Assembly (NCBI GenBank): GCA_965644295.1
Contig: CBFFRP010000153.1
Span: 62,001 to 126,000, forward strand
DNA length: 64,000 nt
From: Paraphysomonas bandaiensis
Taxonomy: Eukaryota > Chrysophyceae
Reading direction: 5' to 3'
The notes under the pieces are model-generated. The model had not been told where the DNA came from, made no database searches, and saw only the letters and a list, made by a program, of their open reading frames with translations. The translations under genes were made by a program, and so were the position numbers. This document shows positions 1-11,924 of the stretch, piece by piece; position 1 is the stretch's first letter, and every line of letters begins with the position of its first letter.

Positions 1-93
1 TGTGATTACGTGTGGCGTATTAAGCGGTGGATCCGTTGAATATATTTCAAGATAGCTCGTATTGAACAGGTAGAGTTGAGCGGCGGGAGCAAT

Positions 94-3000
94 ATGCTGC
101 AGCCTGCCCCTGCAGACGACTCCGCTGAAGACGACTCGGCGAGTACTGTCGTTGAGGATTATAAATTTCATTTTTCTCGGTGAGTGTGTGTGCATGTGTT
201 GCTGTGTGTCTGTGTGATGCGATGTGGTGTGTCGCAGGTCGAATCTTCTCAGCATGGCTCTGGTTGTGTTCATTGTGGTGCTGATGATACCTCTCGTACT
301 TCAGAACGATACTGACGGCTACTTCTTTGCTGGTGGAGTTCTTGGAGCAGTTTCTTCGGTAATATCGCATACTGTACACTCATATTTCTTATTTGTGTTA
401 GGGTGTCGTCCTGGTGAGTTTTCTGCTGCATCCATCGAGAAGAACTCCGTCCATGTCGCTGCTATCATTCCGCGCCCTGTGCGACATGGGTATAGGATTC
501 AGGTTCATATTCAATAGCTACTTCAATCAGAACCTCTGTGGGGACTCACACTGTGATATCGATGATGGTAAGCTGGTCTGTTTCGTGACCCTTGTGTGAC
601 CTTATTGTTGTCCAGATGAAGTAGGCAGCAACGATGAGCTGTACCGGAACTGCTCCGCACCCTCCGGAATGATTGAGTTTTTCGAACTCGCCTCTGAAGC
701 GTGGTTTTTTTGTCTGGCCTTTGACCTCGCGGTCTCTATCACTAATCCCTTCTCGTCTTTCAGCCAGCGGTAGGCACTGCACTTCGGCATCACAATTGAC
801 TGAACCGTTCTTTGTAGGATGAAGTATTACCATGTTGTGAGCTGGGGGTTTGGACTAGGCATGGCGCTTGTCCTCTCTCTCACACGAGGTCTACATGGGT
901 TTTGGTATGTTGACGAGAGTGTTGACACAACTGCTATATGTTGGATAAAGTCTCGTAAGGATGGTAGGCTAAATTTCCGCACATTCGTGTTCTTGTATAT
1001 TCCACTTGTGGTGGTGTATGTGTATTGTCTGCGGGTTTTAAGCGGTGCCTATTCTCACCTACGTAAGGGTATATCGAAAACTTTTCAGCATCGCGTTAGA
1101 GTTCTTGTCATGAACTCTATCAATATTGGGATTTACATGCTGTACTGGGCAGTTTTGGGTGTTATGTATGCTTTCGCATACGCTTTCTCTGAAAAAAATC
1201 GCATTGTGTCACGGTGGTTCTGGCGCGTCGTTATGTTTATAATATCATCAAAAGGGTTTGCCGACTTGATTGTGTTCATCCTCGTTAGCGACGCTCAAGT
1301 GCCCACAGGTAAGGGTGATACGGAGTCGCTTGATGTGAATGGGGCACTGCGACAGGAGGTACTGCATTATGCCACCACTGGTATACGCGAGTGTGCCGCT
1401 CGAAAGACGGACTCCCCATCTAAAAGGAAACTGGTGCTGCTTATGTCACAGAAAAACATTCCTTTACAAAATATTCTTACTCTGCAACACCTTCTTAGAT
1501 TGGTATTCAGCGGTAGAGACGTAAGTAACAGCACAAACAGCATGGACACGGGAGGAGGCTTGGAGGAGGGATTGGCCCAGCAAATGGACACTGAGCTGCT
1601 CCATGTTGACGACGAAGAAGGAGGGCGCGTTCCAGCTAGACGCATGAAGCCGCGTCGGAGTACTCTTGGGAAGATGCATGCTTTCCCCCAAGGCTACGGA
1701 AAGGACGGTGAATCCCTACCTCAGCCCAATCCCTCCGAAATCTCCGGATGGGAATCAAGCAGAGGAGTTTCTGCGAGTTCTGTTGATCACAGTGAAGATC
1801 GGAACCAATCGTCGGTTGCTTCAAGTCCAACTATCACCTTTGTCGACTGGGTAAAGTCATCTTTTACTGGCAGACTGGACACCGGTAGCACCTCCTCGAG
1901 AAGCGCTACGAAATCTTCCCCAGATAAGTCTATTCGAATGAGTAGTTTATCTTCGCTGGAGTCTGATGTTCCAAATTCTGCACCCGTGAAAGAGGGTTTG
2001 GTCGATGAAGAGACAGGAGAAGACACTCGGCATTCTTCTGGTAGTGTTAGTGTTGACAAAGACAGAGACACTGTTGATGAAGCAGGTGGGTGCTGTGACA
2101 TGCCGTACGCAGTTCTGATAATGTTTTATGTTTTGCAGCATACCAAGATTTCTCTTTCTGGGGCAGGCTATGCTACCAGCTGTCGCATCCGTCCGAGTTG
2201 TGCTCGTGGTTCTCGTTGAACAGGTTAGATATTTTATATTTTGAGGTGCATGTGATGTAATGTGATATATCTGCTCAGTACTCCGGATGTGTCCGTGGAG
2301 TTCGTTGAGTATGAGCCTTATTACTTCAGACAGATCCGCTTATCATCGGGCGTTGAGGACACAGATTATATCACGTGAGTCACGAATTTACAATGCTTTG
2401 TTGTGACGCTGTGTAGATCTTTCATGAAGACCATCAAAGAGCGTTTGACAGAAGGTGGAGCATCTGGCGCGTTCTTCTTTTTCACGAAAGATGAAAAGTT
2501 CATATCGAAGTCGTGCACTCTGGATGAGATCGCTCATATTCGTCGTTCGTCACTTATGCTCTCGCGATACTTTCAAGAAAACCCCGACAGCTTTATAACC
2601 AAGGTAGACTGGACTAATAGTACATGAAGTGCCTTTTCATTGGTATCTTATTTCTTAGATATACGGTGCCTACAAGTTGCATATATATGGAACATCGTTC
2701 TACTTTTTCGTTACAAACAACATATTTCTCAACCCAGATAATGAAGTTATTAACGAAAAGTACGATCTGAAGGGGTCCTGGGTCAAGCGAAACTCCACTC
2801 CTCCTCAGATTGGACAGCGCGTGACCTGCACACATTGCAACCAAAAGTTTACTTTCACTGGTACGAGGAGAAACAAAAAGAAAAGCAAAGGACTGAAATA
2901 CACGTATGTAGATTCCCAACTATTGTTTATTATTGACGCAAATATAGAATTGCCAAACTCAATCCGTCGTCGGTATCTGGAAGATCTATTGAAAAGAGCG

Positions 3001-3966
3001 ATCACAGCGAGTCCAGCCGGTATTTATCTATACCAGTCATGTAATAACATAATAAAGATATGTAGGTGTCCGATGCAAGTTCTTGGCCATCACGAACCAA
3101 ATGTCATTTTAAAGGACAACGATTTGAAATATAAAATCCGGCTGCCTGGTCCAACTGCACGATTTCTTCTGCAACAACTGGAAAAGGACTCAGATCTCCT
3201 GTGCTCGTTTGGGGTGATGGACTATAGCCTCCTCGGTAGTGATATATTACAGTGCATGTTTGAGTACTGATGTTGTATTGTCTACAGTTGGAGTGCACAA
3301 TACGGAGTATGTTGTAGACGATGCTACCGGATTCGACGGAATCCATAAGACAAGCACTGGCAGTTCAACAAACATTGAAAGCAAAGTAATAACGAAGAGC
3401 CGTACGTCTAAAAGCGACAGGAAATCGGAAGAGGAGGTCAAGTCACCGATATTGGCTGCTGCTTCGGGTGGACGCGATAGAAATGAAAGGTGTTTTAGAA
3501 ATGATGACGTGAGGTTGAATGTTGATATTTTGGCAGTGACTCGAGTCTGGCCTGGGTGTCAGAGAGAGCATCTCAAACAACAACTCCGAGGAGCGGAAGA
3601 CTCCATGTATTGTGCTTGCATATCCCCAATAGCAAGTAATTTCTTTCCGTAGGTGAGCCGAATTGTCGGACCTGAGGCCTACTATATGGGCATCGTGGAC
3701 TTTCAACAGCTGTATGACATTGGCAAAAAGGTATAGTTTGAATATCTCAGGGCTCGCAATACGTGCACTGATATAACTGGTATTGGTCAAGGCCGAAAGA
3801 TTCTTTAAGGTGCACGTGAAAGGCAATAGTGGCGAAGGACTATCTTGTATTGAACCAAAGCAATACAGGGCAAGGTAGTTAATTAATTTCTTTAGTTTCA
3901 TTTATAAATGATTTTACCAGGTTTTTGAGGCGGATGGAAGAGCTTCTTGATCTCGAAGATATATGA
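94..3966 (+). CDS. GPCR-phosphatidylinositol phosphate kinase fusion (GPCR-PIPK)
   Basis: A seven-transmembrane receptor domain fused to a PIP kinase, expected to couple a membrane signal to PI(4,5)P2-type lipid production; the same architecture is known from Dictyostelium RpkA and Phytophthora GPCR-PIPKs. Exons that keep phase: 94-179, 238-358, 402-567, 616-769, 818-2085, 2139-2223, 2279-2374, 2417-2603, 2659-3235, 3288-about 3508, 3653-3730, 3792-3874, 3921-3966 (about 1055 aa). Residues 30-315 hold seven or eight hydrophobic segments, including EAWFFCLAFDLAVSITNPF and YHVVSWGFGLGMALVL. A Ser-rich linker of about 270 residues follows. The kinase domain then shows GASGAFFFFTKDEKFISKS, EKYDLKGS (about 757-761), GVMDYSLLVGVHN (about 908) and YYMGIVD near the end. 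The start is the ATG at 94, preceded by a stop at 37-39 in that frame. The donor of the intron ending at 3652 is uncertain; gtgagg at 3509 is the best phase-0 choice. Confidence 0.9.
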
Positions 3967-4978
3967 GGTGGATGTGTAGCAGATTCACTGCTTTATATTG
4001 CTTAATTATTTAAATATTGTTGTCGAGTTGCTATATTTATAGCACAGAGGAGACGTAGCTGAGTTGTAATTACTTCTCGCTGGCAATTAGAGACTAAATG
4101 CAATTACTGGTCGACTCTTGCAAAGCGGCAAAGTGTTACGATCATTTCTTTCAGTGATTTCTGACATGATGACATTAAGTAATAATATCAGTTCCGTGTT
4201 GGCTTATCGCACAGTCCCTTGCAGGTGTTAAATACGTGTTACCAGTTTGGCTCTGATGCATATTACTTTCAATGAGTTTGAATATAATGAGTGCTGTCTA
4301 GTTAGAATAAAACCCACTCCTACATACGTACGAGTTTTCAAATATTCATCGAAGTAGCTCGTTAGCACTTTTGTTGAGAAAGAAGCAGAGTCACCAATCT
4401 ATGCAAAATACCTTTTAGTAGATTTTATTCTAAATATGCTGTTTTTTGTGTATTAGTTTTGATCAGAGAGTAGTTATGTAGTTATGCCAACTCAAAGTTT
4501 TTATAATACAACATAATATGTGTGCAGACATGTAAAGGTGCCAACTAAATTTAAAGACCTAAAGTATATCTTGAATTTTGAGTATTGGCAAGAAACGTCA
4601 TCAGTACTAACGACGAATGAACTGTTACTATAAACTATCAGCCACTGTATATAAAATTCAATATCTAATTTTAAAAGTACTGAAAATGAGCTTATCAGTA
4701 GTGGCTGGTCAGATTAATGAATATAAATTATTTTGTATGAGCATATATGTAAATTTATTGTTACGGTCGCTGATCAATAATAGTTTGATTAATAAACCCG
4801 ACACTTCTCTTCTTTAATATCAATCAACAAAATCTCATGACAAACCCGGGAATAATCTCCTTCATTGGACCCCCTGTTACTTATCTTTATGTTTTGATTT
4901 TAATAGACAAGTGCGATTAAATGCTTTACGAGCTCAAGTGGTTGCGTATTTGAGAGCAAGAATCAAAGGCCACCGGAT
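3967..4978. other. Non-coding AT-rich spacer
   Basis: About 1 kb downstream of the GPCR-PIPK gene. I see only short random frames and no repeat shared with the rest of the window. Confidence 0.5.
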
Positions 4979-5140
4979 GTAGTGACAGAATTCCGATATC
5001 ACCGTCCTACTACTCGACGACTTGAGAAATGTACTTCCAACGCACATGAACGCCTGTTCAGCGCAGCTGGACTTGTTATCTCAATGCTACGAAAAAGTAT
5101 GCACCCAACTACACTACTTCATATTATGATGTTGTTTCTG
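4979..5140 (+). pseudogene. hAT transposase C-terminal fragment
   Basis: A short frame encodes TSNAHERLFSAAGLVISMLR followed by KSMHPTTLLHIMMLFLN. This matches the hAT dimerisation region at the transposase C-terminus, where the family pattern is SxxSERLFSAAG followed by a helical LFLN segment. Upstream sequence has stops in all frames and no terminal inverted repeat is visible nearby, so this is a truncated dead copy. The rest of the element, including the BED finger and catalytic core, is absent here. Confidence 0.6.
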
Positions 5141-5200
5141 AATATGGCCGGATGCATATTTCAATTAATGTTTAATGAATATGTGGTGATATTAACATAA

Positions 5201-6114
5201 GTAATGATCGCTCAGAGAATAAGGAGGAAAATTGTGACTAGCTAAGCAGTAGGTAGTCTTGGTCTGGCTACATAGTGCACTTAATGACTGGTACTAAATA
5301 TAAAATATACGCAATTGTTTACTTTACCATATATATTGCGACGGTATTGTTGTGTCGGTTTAAAAACTCCATCAATATTATTGGAGAGACACGATCTACC
5401 AAATAGGATACAATATTATATCGTTCCCTGACCCTGATTAAAACTATGTAATTACATTCTAGTGTTTGCAAACCTATCCTCCTTAATTTTTACATTCTTA
5501 CTGCTTGAAAATTCTAAAAGAATAGCAGAAGAAGTTTTTAAGAGCAAAAGTCAACATAAAGTTTTTTATTACTTTGTCTGTAAGAATCGTAGACAGCAAG
5601 TTTCTGTCTACTGTTTCTTGAAATATTAACTGCACATCACGTTCATACACAATCATATTATGTTGCAAAATGCCCATTCTTTGACTAGATCTCAGAGAGA
5701 ATTTGTCGTTAGACTAGAGATAGATTAATTAATATCGCTTACACGAATTGTGACAAACAACACAATCTCATTTTGCTCCACGCATAATCTCCTACATGTG
5801 TGAACCTCTCGCAACTAAACATATCTTGAAATATCAAACTATTTCAGTTTCTCAATACATTACAGCATTTGTACATTACCATACTTCGCTGTATTCTCGT
5901 ACATTGTCTTCAAGTGCTACACTGCACACTGAATATACTAGAATATAATCTATATTCTAATATATTTGGTTACATACTTACCCATTTTCTCTTTCTTTTT
6001 ATTTTCTTGGGTCACTGCTGCATTTTCACCAACTCTTTGCCATGAACCTTAGTGCAACTCTCAAACTCTCTGCAACTTTCATTCACATCATCAGTCTCAC
6101 TTCTGTTGGACTAC
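5201..6114. other. Non-coding AT-rich spacer
   Basis: No credible gene, RNA or structured repeat seen between the hAT fragment and the dispersed repeat that begins at 6115. Confidence 0.45.
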
Positions 6115-6535
6115 TGTAGCACTGCTCAGATTATTGTGAAACAGAAGCTCATCAATATGTAATAACCAGATGGCTGGTGATTTTATGCTATATAAGCTCT
6201 CTATTGTATATGCTTAAGTTTGTACACACTATATGTGCAACATAGGTTGAATATTATTATTGCCATATTTCACGTTAAGATATATGATATATTATGACTA
6301 TATGACAACTAACTCATGCTTATCATTGATACTTATATATCCATTTAAAAGACAAAGAAAGACAGGATTATCAATAATGAAGCATAATGATGAAGATAAT
6401 GATTGATGATATATATATTATTATGTTGTTATTTTATATATATATTTGTGCTTAAGGCTGGAGAAGTTTACTGGATAATTCCGGGTTTGATATCCACGTT
6501 GATAGAAGTGTATTGCCAGATTATCCAGTAATACA
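6115..6535 (+). repeat. Dispersed repeat, copy 1 (TG...CA ends, solo-LTR-like)
   Basis: About 420 bp that reappears, diverged and in reverse complement, at 22814-23218. It begins TGTAGCA and ends AATACA, so it has the TG...CA termini of an LTR. Shared blocks include the region around 6458-6535 (ending in CCAGATTATCCAGTAATACA) and the segment near 6155 (ATGTAATAACCAG). It holds a TATA-like TATATAAGCTCTC stretch near 6190. No matching target-site duplication was seen at either copy, so a solo LTR is a guess; it could be another non-autonomous element. Confidence 0.55.
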
Positions 6536-7396
6536 GTTGTACTTTACGTATTTCATTAGGTACTTATTGTTTATTGAACTGTATTTGGAAGTACGCATAC
6601 AAGGCTTCAACTACAATGAGAGTACTGAATGTATCTTCCCTAACACATTGATGATGAATTAGTTGTGATCAGGCTGAGCTATTAGTAATGTATATGGATG
6701 AAGGTCATTCCTGTAGGCCTTCCTCTGGCCTGGGAATTATATGTATATATTGATTATTGATAATAAGATGCAATTTCTGTACTCTGGAAGTTGCTTGTAG
6801 ATAGTATTATTGTAATTGTAGACATATATTCATTGTTATTCATATATATTATTGATTACTATGGAGGGAGAACCTAAAATGGATGTTCATGACTCTCGTT
6901 TGTTTCATTTAGCTCTGAGAAGGATCAGAGCAATGATTGTTTAAGAACAACAGTCGATATCGAGTGCTGATGAGCAGCGCGTCAGAGATATTGGACTCGT
7001 TATTGTATTAGAAGATGCTGACACCAATAAGAGGGTGTTGCAATTATATGACACAATAATAATTAACATACGTCGCATTACCTTACAATCAATAGTTGTA
7101 ACTGTAAATATATACGGACATGCACGCTCGACTTGGTTCAAACAAATATAATTTAGTAATAAACGAAGGTCTATTTCCCTTGATTACGTGCAATGCAAAC
7201 AGCATATATTTCGAATTAAGTCACACACAGCACGCCTACTATCAGAACGATATACTCGAGAAAAAAGTAGTGAGCTGTATATTTACAACCATCCAGCATT
7301 GTGGCGAATCAACACCACCCATGTAGACTAACTTATTTGGAAACATCTGTAATATTTCACTGCATAGCGGATCCTATTCTCATGAATCTTGCACCA
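6536..7396. other. Non-coding spacer
   Basis: Short frames only. It lies downstream of the VOC gene's 3' end and includes no recognisable repeat or RNA. Confidence 0.4.
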
Positions 7397-7994
7397 TCAG
7401 CTGGACTGGACATCATATCTTGAAAACAAATTGTCTGGTGTGGCCATCGCCTTGAACTCAAGATTGTTTCCACTTGGATCCTTAAGAAACCTATATGTAT
7501 ATTACTAAATCATACCATGGAGGCGCTCAAGATACATTGTCAATTGCTCTCCAGGTTCGCCTTCGAATCTTCGGTGGGGTGGAATGATGAAATTAATTTC
7601 ATGGGACTGCAATTTTCTTGCAAGGCTATTAAAATCTTCTTCCGATAATACTAGACCGAAGTGGGGAACCGGAACCTCATCCCCGTCGACCGGGTTGTAA
7701 AAATCTGGACACCTGTAGTTATCACCGACATAGTGACACACGATTTGGTGACCGGAGAAAGAGTAGTCCTGCCATTTATTGCCACTTCGTCGTCCCTCCT
7801 GAAGCTCAAGAATACCGCCATAAAACTGTGGTCATACCTTGTGACTCCGTTCACATATCATTCCGTGATTTTACCTTTCGAGCCGCCACCATATCATGAA
7901 CTGGAATGGCCAAATGAAACGGATTCAGTGAGAGAGATCTTGAGCAGAAGCTACGCAATACACGCACATTACAACGACTAATGGATTGGAGCAT
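7397..7994 (-). CDS. VOC/glyoxalase-superfamily protein, probably mitochondrial
   Basis: Three exons on the minus strand: 7994-7875, 7825-7536 and 7490-7397, with introns of 49 and 45 nt. They join in phase to a 167-aa protein. The core reads PFHLAIPVHDMVAARKFYGG, then GRRSGNKWQDYSFSGHQIVC, then PVPHFGLVL and PGEQLTMFLKDPSGNNLEFKA. This is one VOC module (beta-alpha-beta-beta-beta twice) with the metal-site pattern H (PFHLAI), H (PHFGLVL) and E (NNLEFKA). The leader MLQSISRCNVRVLRSFCSRS is Arg/Ser-rich with no acidic residue, which suggests mitochondrial import. The substrate cannot be told; small VOC proteins include lyases, dioxygenases and resistance proteins. Splicing is required: the unspliced frame ends after LERLHG. 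Confidence 0.85.
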
Positions 7995-8065
7995 GCTCGA
8001 CTTCATCGCATATCATATAACACTGCTACAGAATTGCAACCAGCAGGGTCGTAATGCCTTGAACA

Positions 8066-8648
8066 TACCTACATACATACATACATACATACATACATAC
8101 ATACATACAAACATACATACATACATACATACATACATACATACATACATACATACATACATACATACATACAAACATACATACATACATACATACATAC
8201 ATACATACATACATACATACATACATACATACATACATACATACATACATACATACATACATACATACATACATACATACATACATACATACATACATAC
8301 ATACATACATACATACATACATACATACATACATACATACATACATACATACATACATACATACATACATACATACATACATACATACATACATACATAC
8401 ATACATACATACATACATACATACATACATACATACATACATACATACATACATACATACATACATACCTACATACATACCTACATACATACCTACATAC
8501 ATACCTACATACATACCTACATACATACATACATACATACATACATACATACATACATACATACATACATACATACATACATACATACATACATACATAC
8601 ATACATACATACATACATACATACATACATACATACATACATACATAC
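8066..8648. repeat. Tetranucleotide microsatellite (ACAT)n
   Basis: About 580 bp of nearly pure ACAT/TACA repeat, roughly 145 units. Interruptions (ACAAAC) lie near 8106 and 8172. A block at about 8467-8520 has a 12-bp higher-order unit (CCTACATACATA) repeated five times. It begins 72 bp from the VOC start codon and ends 97 bp before the HYPK-like start codon, so it fills the divergent promoter region of both genes. Confidence 0.98.
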
Positions 8649-8744
8649 GATACAACCATCCACTCCTGTTTTCGAGCCTTGCAGACAACAATTGACACAA
8701 AGGGGGGAAATTAAATTTTATAATAGGAATATTTGAATCTAGTA

Positions 8745-9062
8745 ATGGCTGACCAAGAACAGTTGAAGCAAGCGCAAAATATCGATTCAGTCACCGACTA
8801 TGTGGAAGATAAAGACGACGCCAATTTACAGAGTGGTTTATCATCGTTAGCAGCCAAAACTGCTGTTACTAGGTAATGCCGTTTAATTTATATGATTTGT
8901 ATATAATTTTTATATAGCACTCCTGACATCAAAATTTCTCGTGATGATATATTACTGATTGCAAATGAACTGGAAGTGTCGAAAGACGAGGCGGAGAAAA
9001 TGCTTAGAAAGTTTTCTGGGGATGTTAAGTCAGCATTATCGTCATTTATTAGTGGAGTATAG
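8745..9062 (+). CDS. HYPK: HYPK-like protein with NAC/UBA domain
   Basis: Two exons, 8745-8872 and 8918-9062, separated by a 45-nt GT-AG intron, give 90 residues. The N-terminal half has VTDYVEDKDDANLQSGLSSL, like the conserved VTDYVEEKE stretch of huntingtin-interacting protein K. The C-terminal half (KISRDDILLIANELEVSKDE, then AEKMLRKFSGDVKSAL) matches the HYPK UBA-like domain. HYPK binds the NatA N-terminal acetyltransferase complex at the ribosome and acts as a chaperone-like partner. Length and both conserved segments fit the family. A NAC-alpha fragment is the alternative, but the NAC beta-barrel is missing and the N-terminus fits HYPK better. Confidence 0.82.
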
Positions 9063-9720
9063 TTTCTTTCTTTATCTTGTCTCTATTATAATCATTGTTG
9101 GGATGAATGGTACACTAGAAAGCTGACCTGCACCGTTGACATGCTCCTGTAGTGTAATGTGTAATCTTTGCAGCAACATTTATCTATATTGGATATAGCC
9201 CACTGTAGTTATCTCTAGATGTCATCTTGCGGCAAAGCTGAATACTATTATAAATTCATCAATATTATCTTGATGAATGGGACAGCTATTAACAAGCTAA
9301 ATAAAACAAGTAATCGTGTATACAAGGTTGTAAAAGAGCACGCTCTCTACAATAGTTTTTTGTAATCACGGGGTGTACGGGGGCAGTATCGTCCCGTGCT
9401 CAAAATTATGAAACGAGGCGAACAATCTGAGTTTATAATTGGGACTAGGGACGATCAGGACTGCGTATCAGTAAATAGATTGTCAATTTCATCAGAAATC
9501 GCAATGGTTGAAAGTTGAAACTGACGGAGGAAAATATAAATGCAATTATAATTGACTCCAGCTTGCTTCAATTAATTGTAGCTTATCCTCGTGCTGCTGA
9601 AACCTAATATCTAGAATGTAATACTGCAAGCTGAAATAGATGCTTCGTGATTAAAGCGAATACAACTGCAAAATCAAAGTTTTGTTTCTTGTTTCTAATC
9701 AATTGCTTTTGTAAGGGAAT
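9063..9720. other. Non-coding spacer
   Basis: 3' flank of the HYPK-like gene. No frames of note, no repeat seen. Confidence 0.4.
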
Positions 9721-9723
9721 GTA

Positions 9724-10143
9724 AATGCACTAAATTAACAGAACAGTAAATCCCAAAACTTTTAAGATTGCTACAATAAATATATATTCCTTCCACAGAA
9801 CACAGAAAAATACTGAGGGAATAGTAACAGCGATGTCTTGAAATGACATGATAAATGTGAAAAATTGCAGTCTTACGAGGCTTCTTGTTGTCGGTGTCAT
9901 CATCGCAACGCTTAACCCCTGATAGTGTAACATGCTCGAATACTGATTTGCAAGACATGACGCCAATGCTGAATGTGCTGGTTGCCACCGCTGCTTATCA
10001 GCTTCAACATTATGTGTGGAATTTGATCTTGAAGTATTGTTGCAAAGTGCTGGTTTAGAAGATAGATCTCTTTCATCGTTACGATGATGATGATATGATC
10101 GTGATAATCTGCTTTTGAAAGTTGACTCCTCATTGTAATTTCC
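9724..10143 (-). CDS. Possible last exon of an unidentified membrane protein
   Basis: A minus-strand frame opens just after an acceptor-like TTTAG at about 10144 and runs to a TAG at about 9730. It begins GNYNEESTFKSRLSRS, has a polar Ser/Asn/His-rich stretch, then two hydrophobic segments (LQFFTFIMSFQDIAVTIPSV, and FFCVLWKEYIFIVAIL followed by KVLGFTVLLI). A polar region followed by membrane helices and a stop is what a real terminal exon looks like. I could not find convincing upstream exons and recognise no family. Confidence 0.3.
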
Positions 10144-10612
10144 CTAAACTCGTGTAATATAATAAATTTCTTTCGAATTTAAGATAGTGATGTAATTTAT
10201 TCCCGAAATCGAATATTGAAGTCTCATGTCTATATTTGCCCAGTGTTGAGAATCCAATTCAGACAATGGGGATACATGATAAGTTCATCGCCAAGGGAAA
10301 ATATTAAACTAGCACAAAAGTTTTGGAGAAATGAGACACAAAACTACCCATAAGCTGTATGAAACTTATAAGTTTTTTCAGGGGTGTGTGGAGTAGGCCC
10401 AGGAAATTAGTATCATTGGAATGAAATGACGGTTGATTAGATGGTTACAACTGCTAAAGTACAGCTATATATATATAATTATGAATCACTTGCAGTGCAA
10501 TAGTTGAGATTAAGTAGAAAATATTGCCCTTTCCTATTAATAGCGAGCACTTCACATCCTTGACATTGATTAAATAAAGTAGGAAGAACAGCCTCGAAAA
10601 TCGTCAGCTCCT

Positions 10613-10969
10613 TCATGTGCATCGCCAGTCTTCATCTGACACGCCAATCCAACGAAAACGGAGCCATGATTCCAAGTACCAATTGATGGCAGTAGTGGTA
10701 TTCGCAAAATCGTTGTCTTCCATTTCATTTCTATGAGGTATTGTTAAGCTAGAGACGAAATATGAACAGCCACAAACTATGATATAAATGAATCCAGCGC
10801 AAACTCCAACTCCAATCTGCAGAGTTTGGCTTAATCGAGGAGATAGCCAAATAAAATATCCTAAAAGCAACGCAGTACTTGTAATATAGAAATAGTATGT
10901 ACGCGTTTTATGAATCCACCATAATTTGTCCTGCCATGTAACATGGCGACACCACATGTGACGGGCCAT
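10613..10969 (-). CDS. Possible small membrane protein or exon, unidentified
   Basis: A 118-aa minus-strand frame. It starts MARHMWCRHVTWQDKLWWIH, has two hydrophobic segments (TYYFYITSTALLLGYFIWL and LQIGVGVCAGFIYIIVCGCS), and ends WYLESWLRFRWIGVSDEDW plus three residues. The aromatic-rich, balanced composition looks coding, and a GT-AG intron could join it to sequence upstream near 11050-11190. No family is recognised. It could belong to the same transcript as the frame at 9724-10143. Confidence 0.33.
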   Translation of the reverse strand: MARHMWCRHVTWQDKLWWIHKTRTYYFYITSTALLLGYFIWLSPRLSQTLQIGVGVCAGFIYIIVCGCSYFVSSLTIPHRNEMEDNDFANTTTAINWYLESWLRFRWIGVSDEDWRCT

Positions 10970-11199
10970 ACTCGAAAAACGAATATATAAAATTCAGTTC
11001 GACATAGAGTTAAAGTACATTGTTGGTGATGAGCAGTATACCATGCTGTGACTTGCGAGTAATTACCATCACGTCTGAGATACGACAATCCGCGATGTGT
11101 TCTCTGAAACTGGAGCAGCATTCATAGCAGAGCCGGATTTTTACAACTTCGTACGTCGTAATTTTCCTGAAATACGAAAAAAAAAAGTGTTTTCTACAG

Positions 11200-11923
11200 A
11201 TCAAAAGTAGAGGATTTTAACCAGTGGGAATACCGGAATAGAACCAAATCACCAGCATCAAAAAAGAATAATTGAAGTTGATGGATTCGCAGCTGCTATG
11301 ATGTCCAACCTACTGACCTGCTGACGGGTATCTTAAAACTGGAAGGTATTGAGCATAACATATAGACTATGGGTCGAGCTGAACTTAGTCTTGTAGCTCA
11401 AGGTCGAGAGGAAAGAAACAGTACCTTTCAAAATGTGAAATAAAGACCTCAATCGTGTTATTAAAAATAGAGAACTTAGGAGGGAGGCTTGGTACAGATA
11501 GCAATAGTGCACGCTGGAGATGCCGAAGATATATATGTCTTGCTGTTGCATATTCAAAAAAAGTATAACAAATCCCCTCTTTGCGGCGATATCGATTGCT
11601 GAAGATCTACCGAAACATAGCAGCATAGAGGAGATAGCGATCTGAAACTACCAACTCCAGTGAGACCGAAATAAAAGGAAGGGAAAAGTAAAGAAAACGA
11701 AGCCTTTTAGAAGTGGTCAGTCATGGAACCTGTTATGCAGTTGCACACATAAGTTATGGTTTACATAGTACAAGATTAACTTCAATAATATTATGTCCAA
11801 CTCTAGCACTGTTAGTCCGGATGATAGTAAATGATATGTGAATCAAACATTTTTACTTACTACTTACCACTATCATCATTATAAGTATCATAGGTAATAT
11901 GAGATACCACTACATAAAGCATA
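11200..11923. other. Non-coding spacer
   Basis: A 97-aa frame here (11333-11626, minus) has poor composition and no motif. I see no gene. Confidence 0.35.
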
Positions 11924-11924
11924 A

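Noticed and set aside
8066-8648. CRISPR-like array
   Set aside because: No unique spacers; a simple tetranucleotide tract in a eukaryotic genome.
7981-8736. Long frames (up to 251 aa) of YIHTYIHT or MYVCMYVC repeats on both strands
   Set aside because: They are products of the ACAT microsatellite, open in several frames only because its 12-nt period contains no stop.
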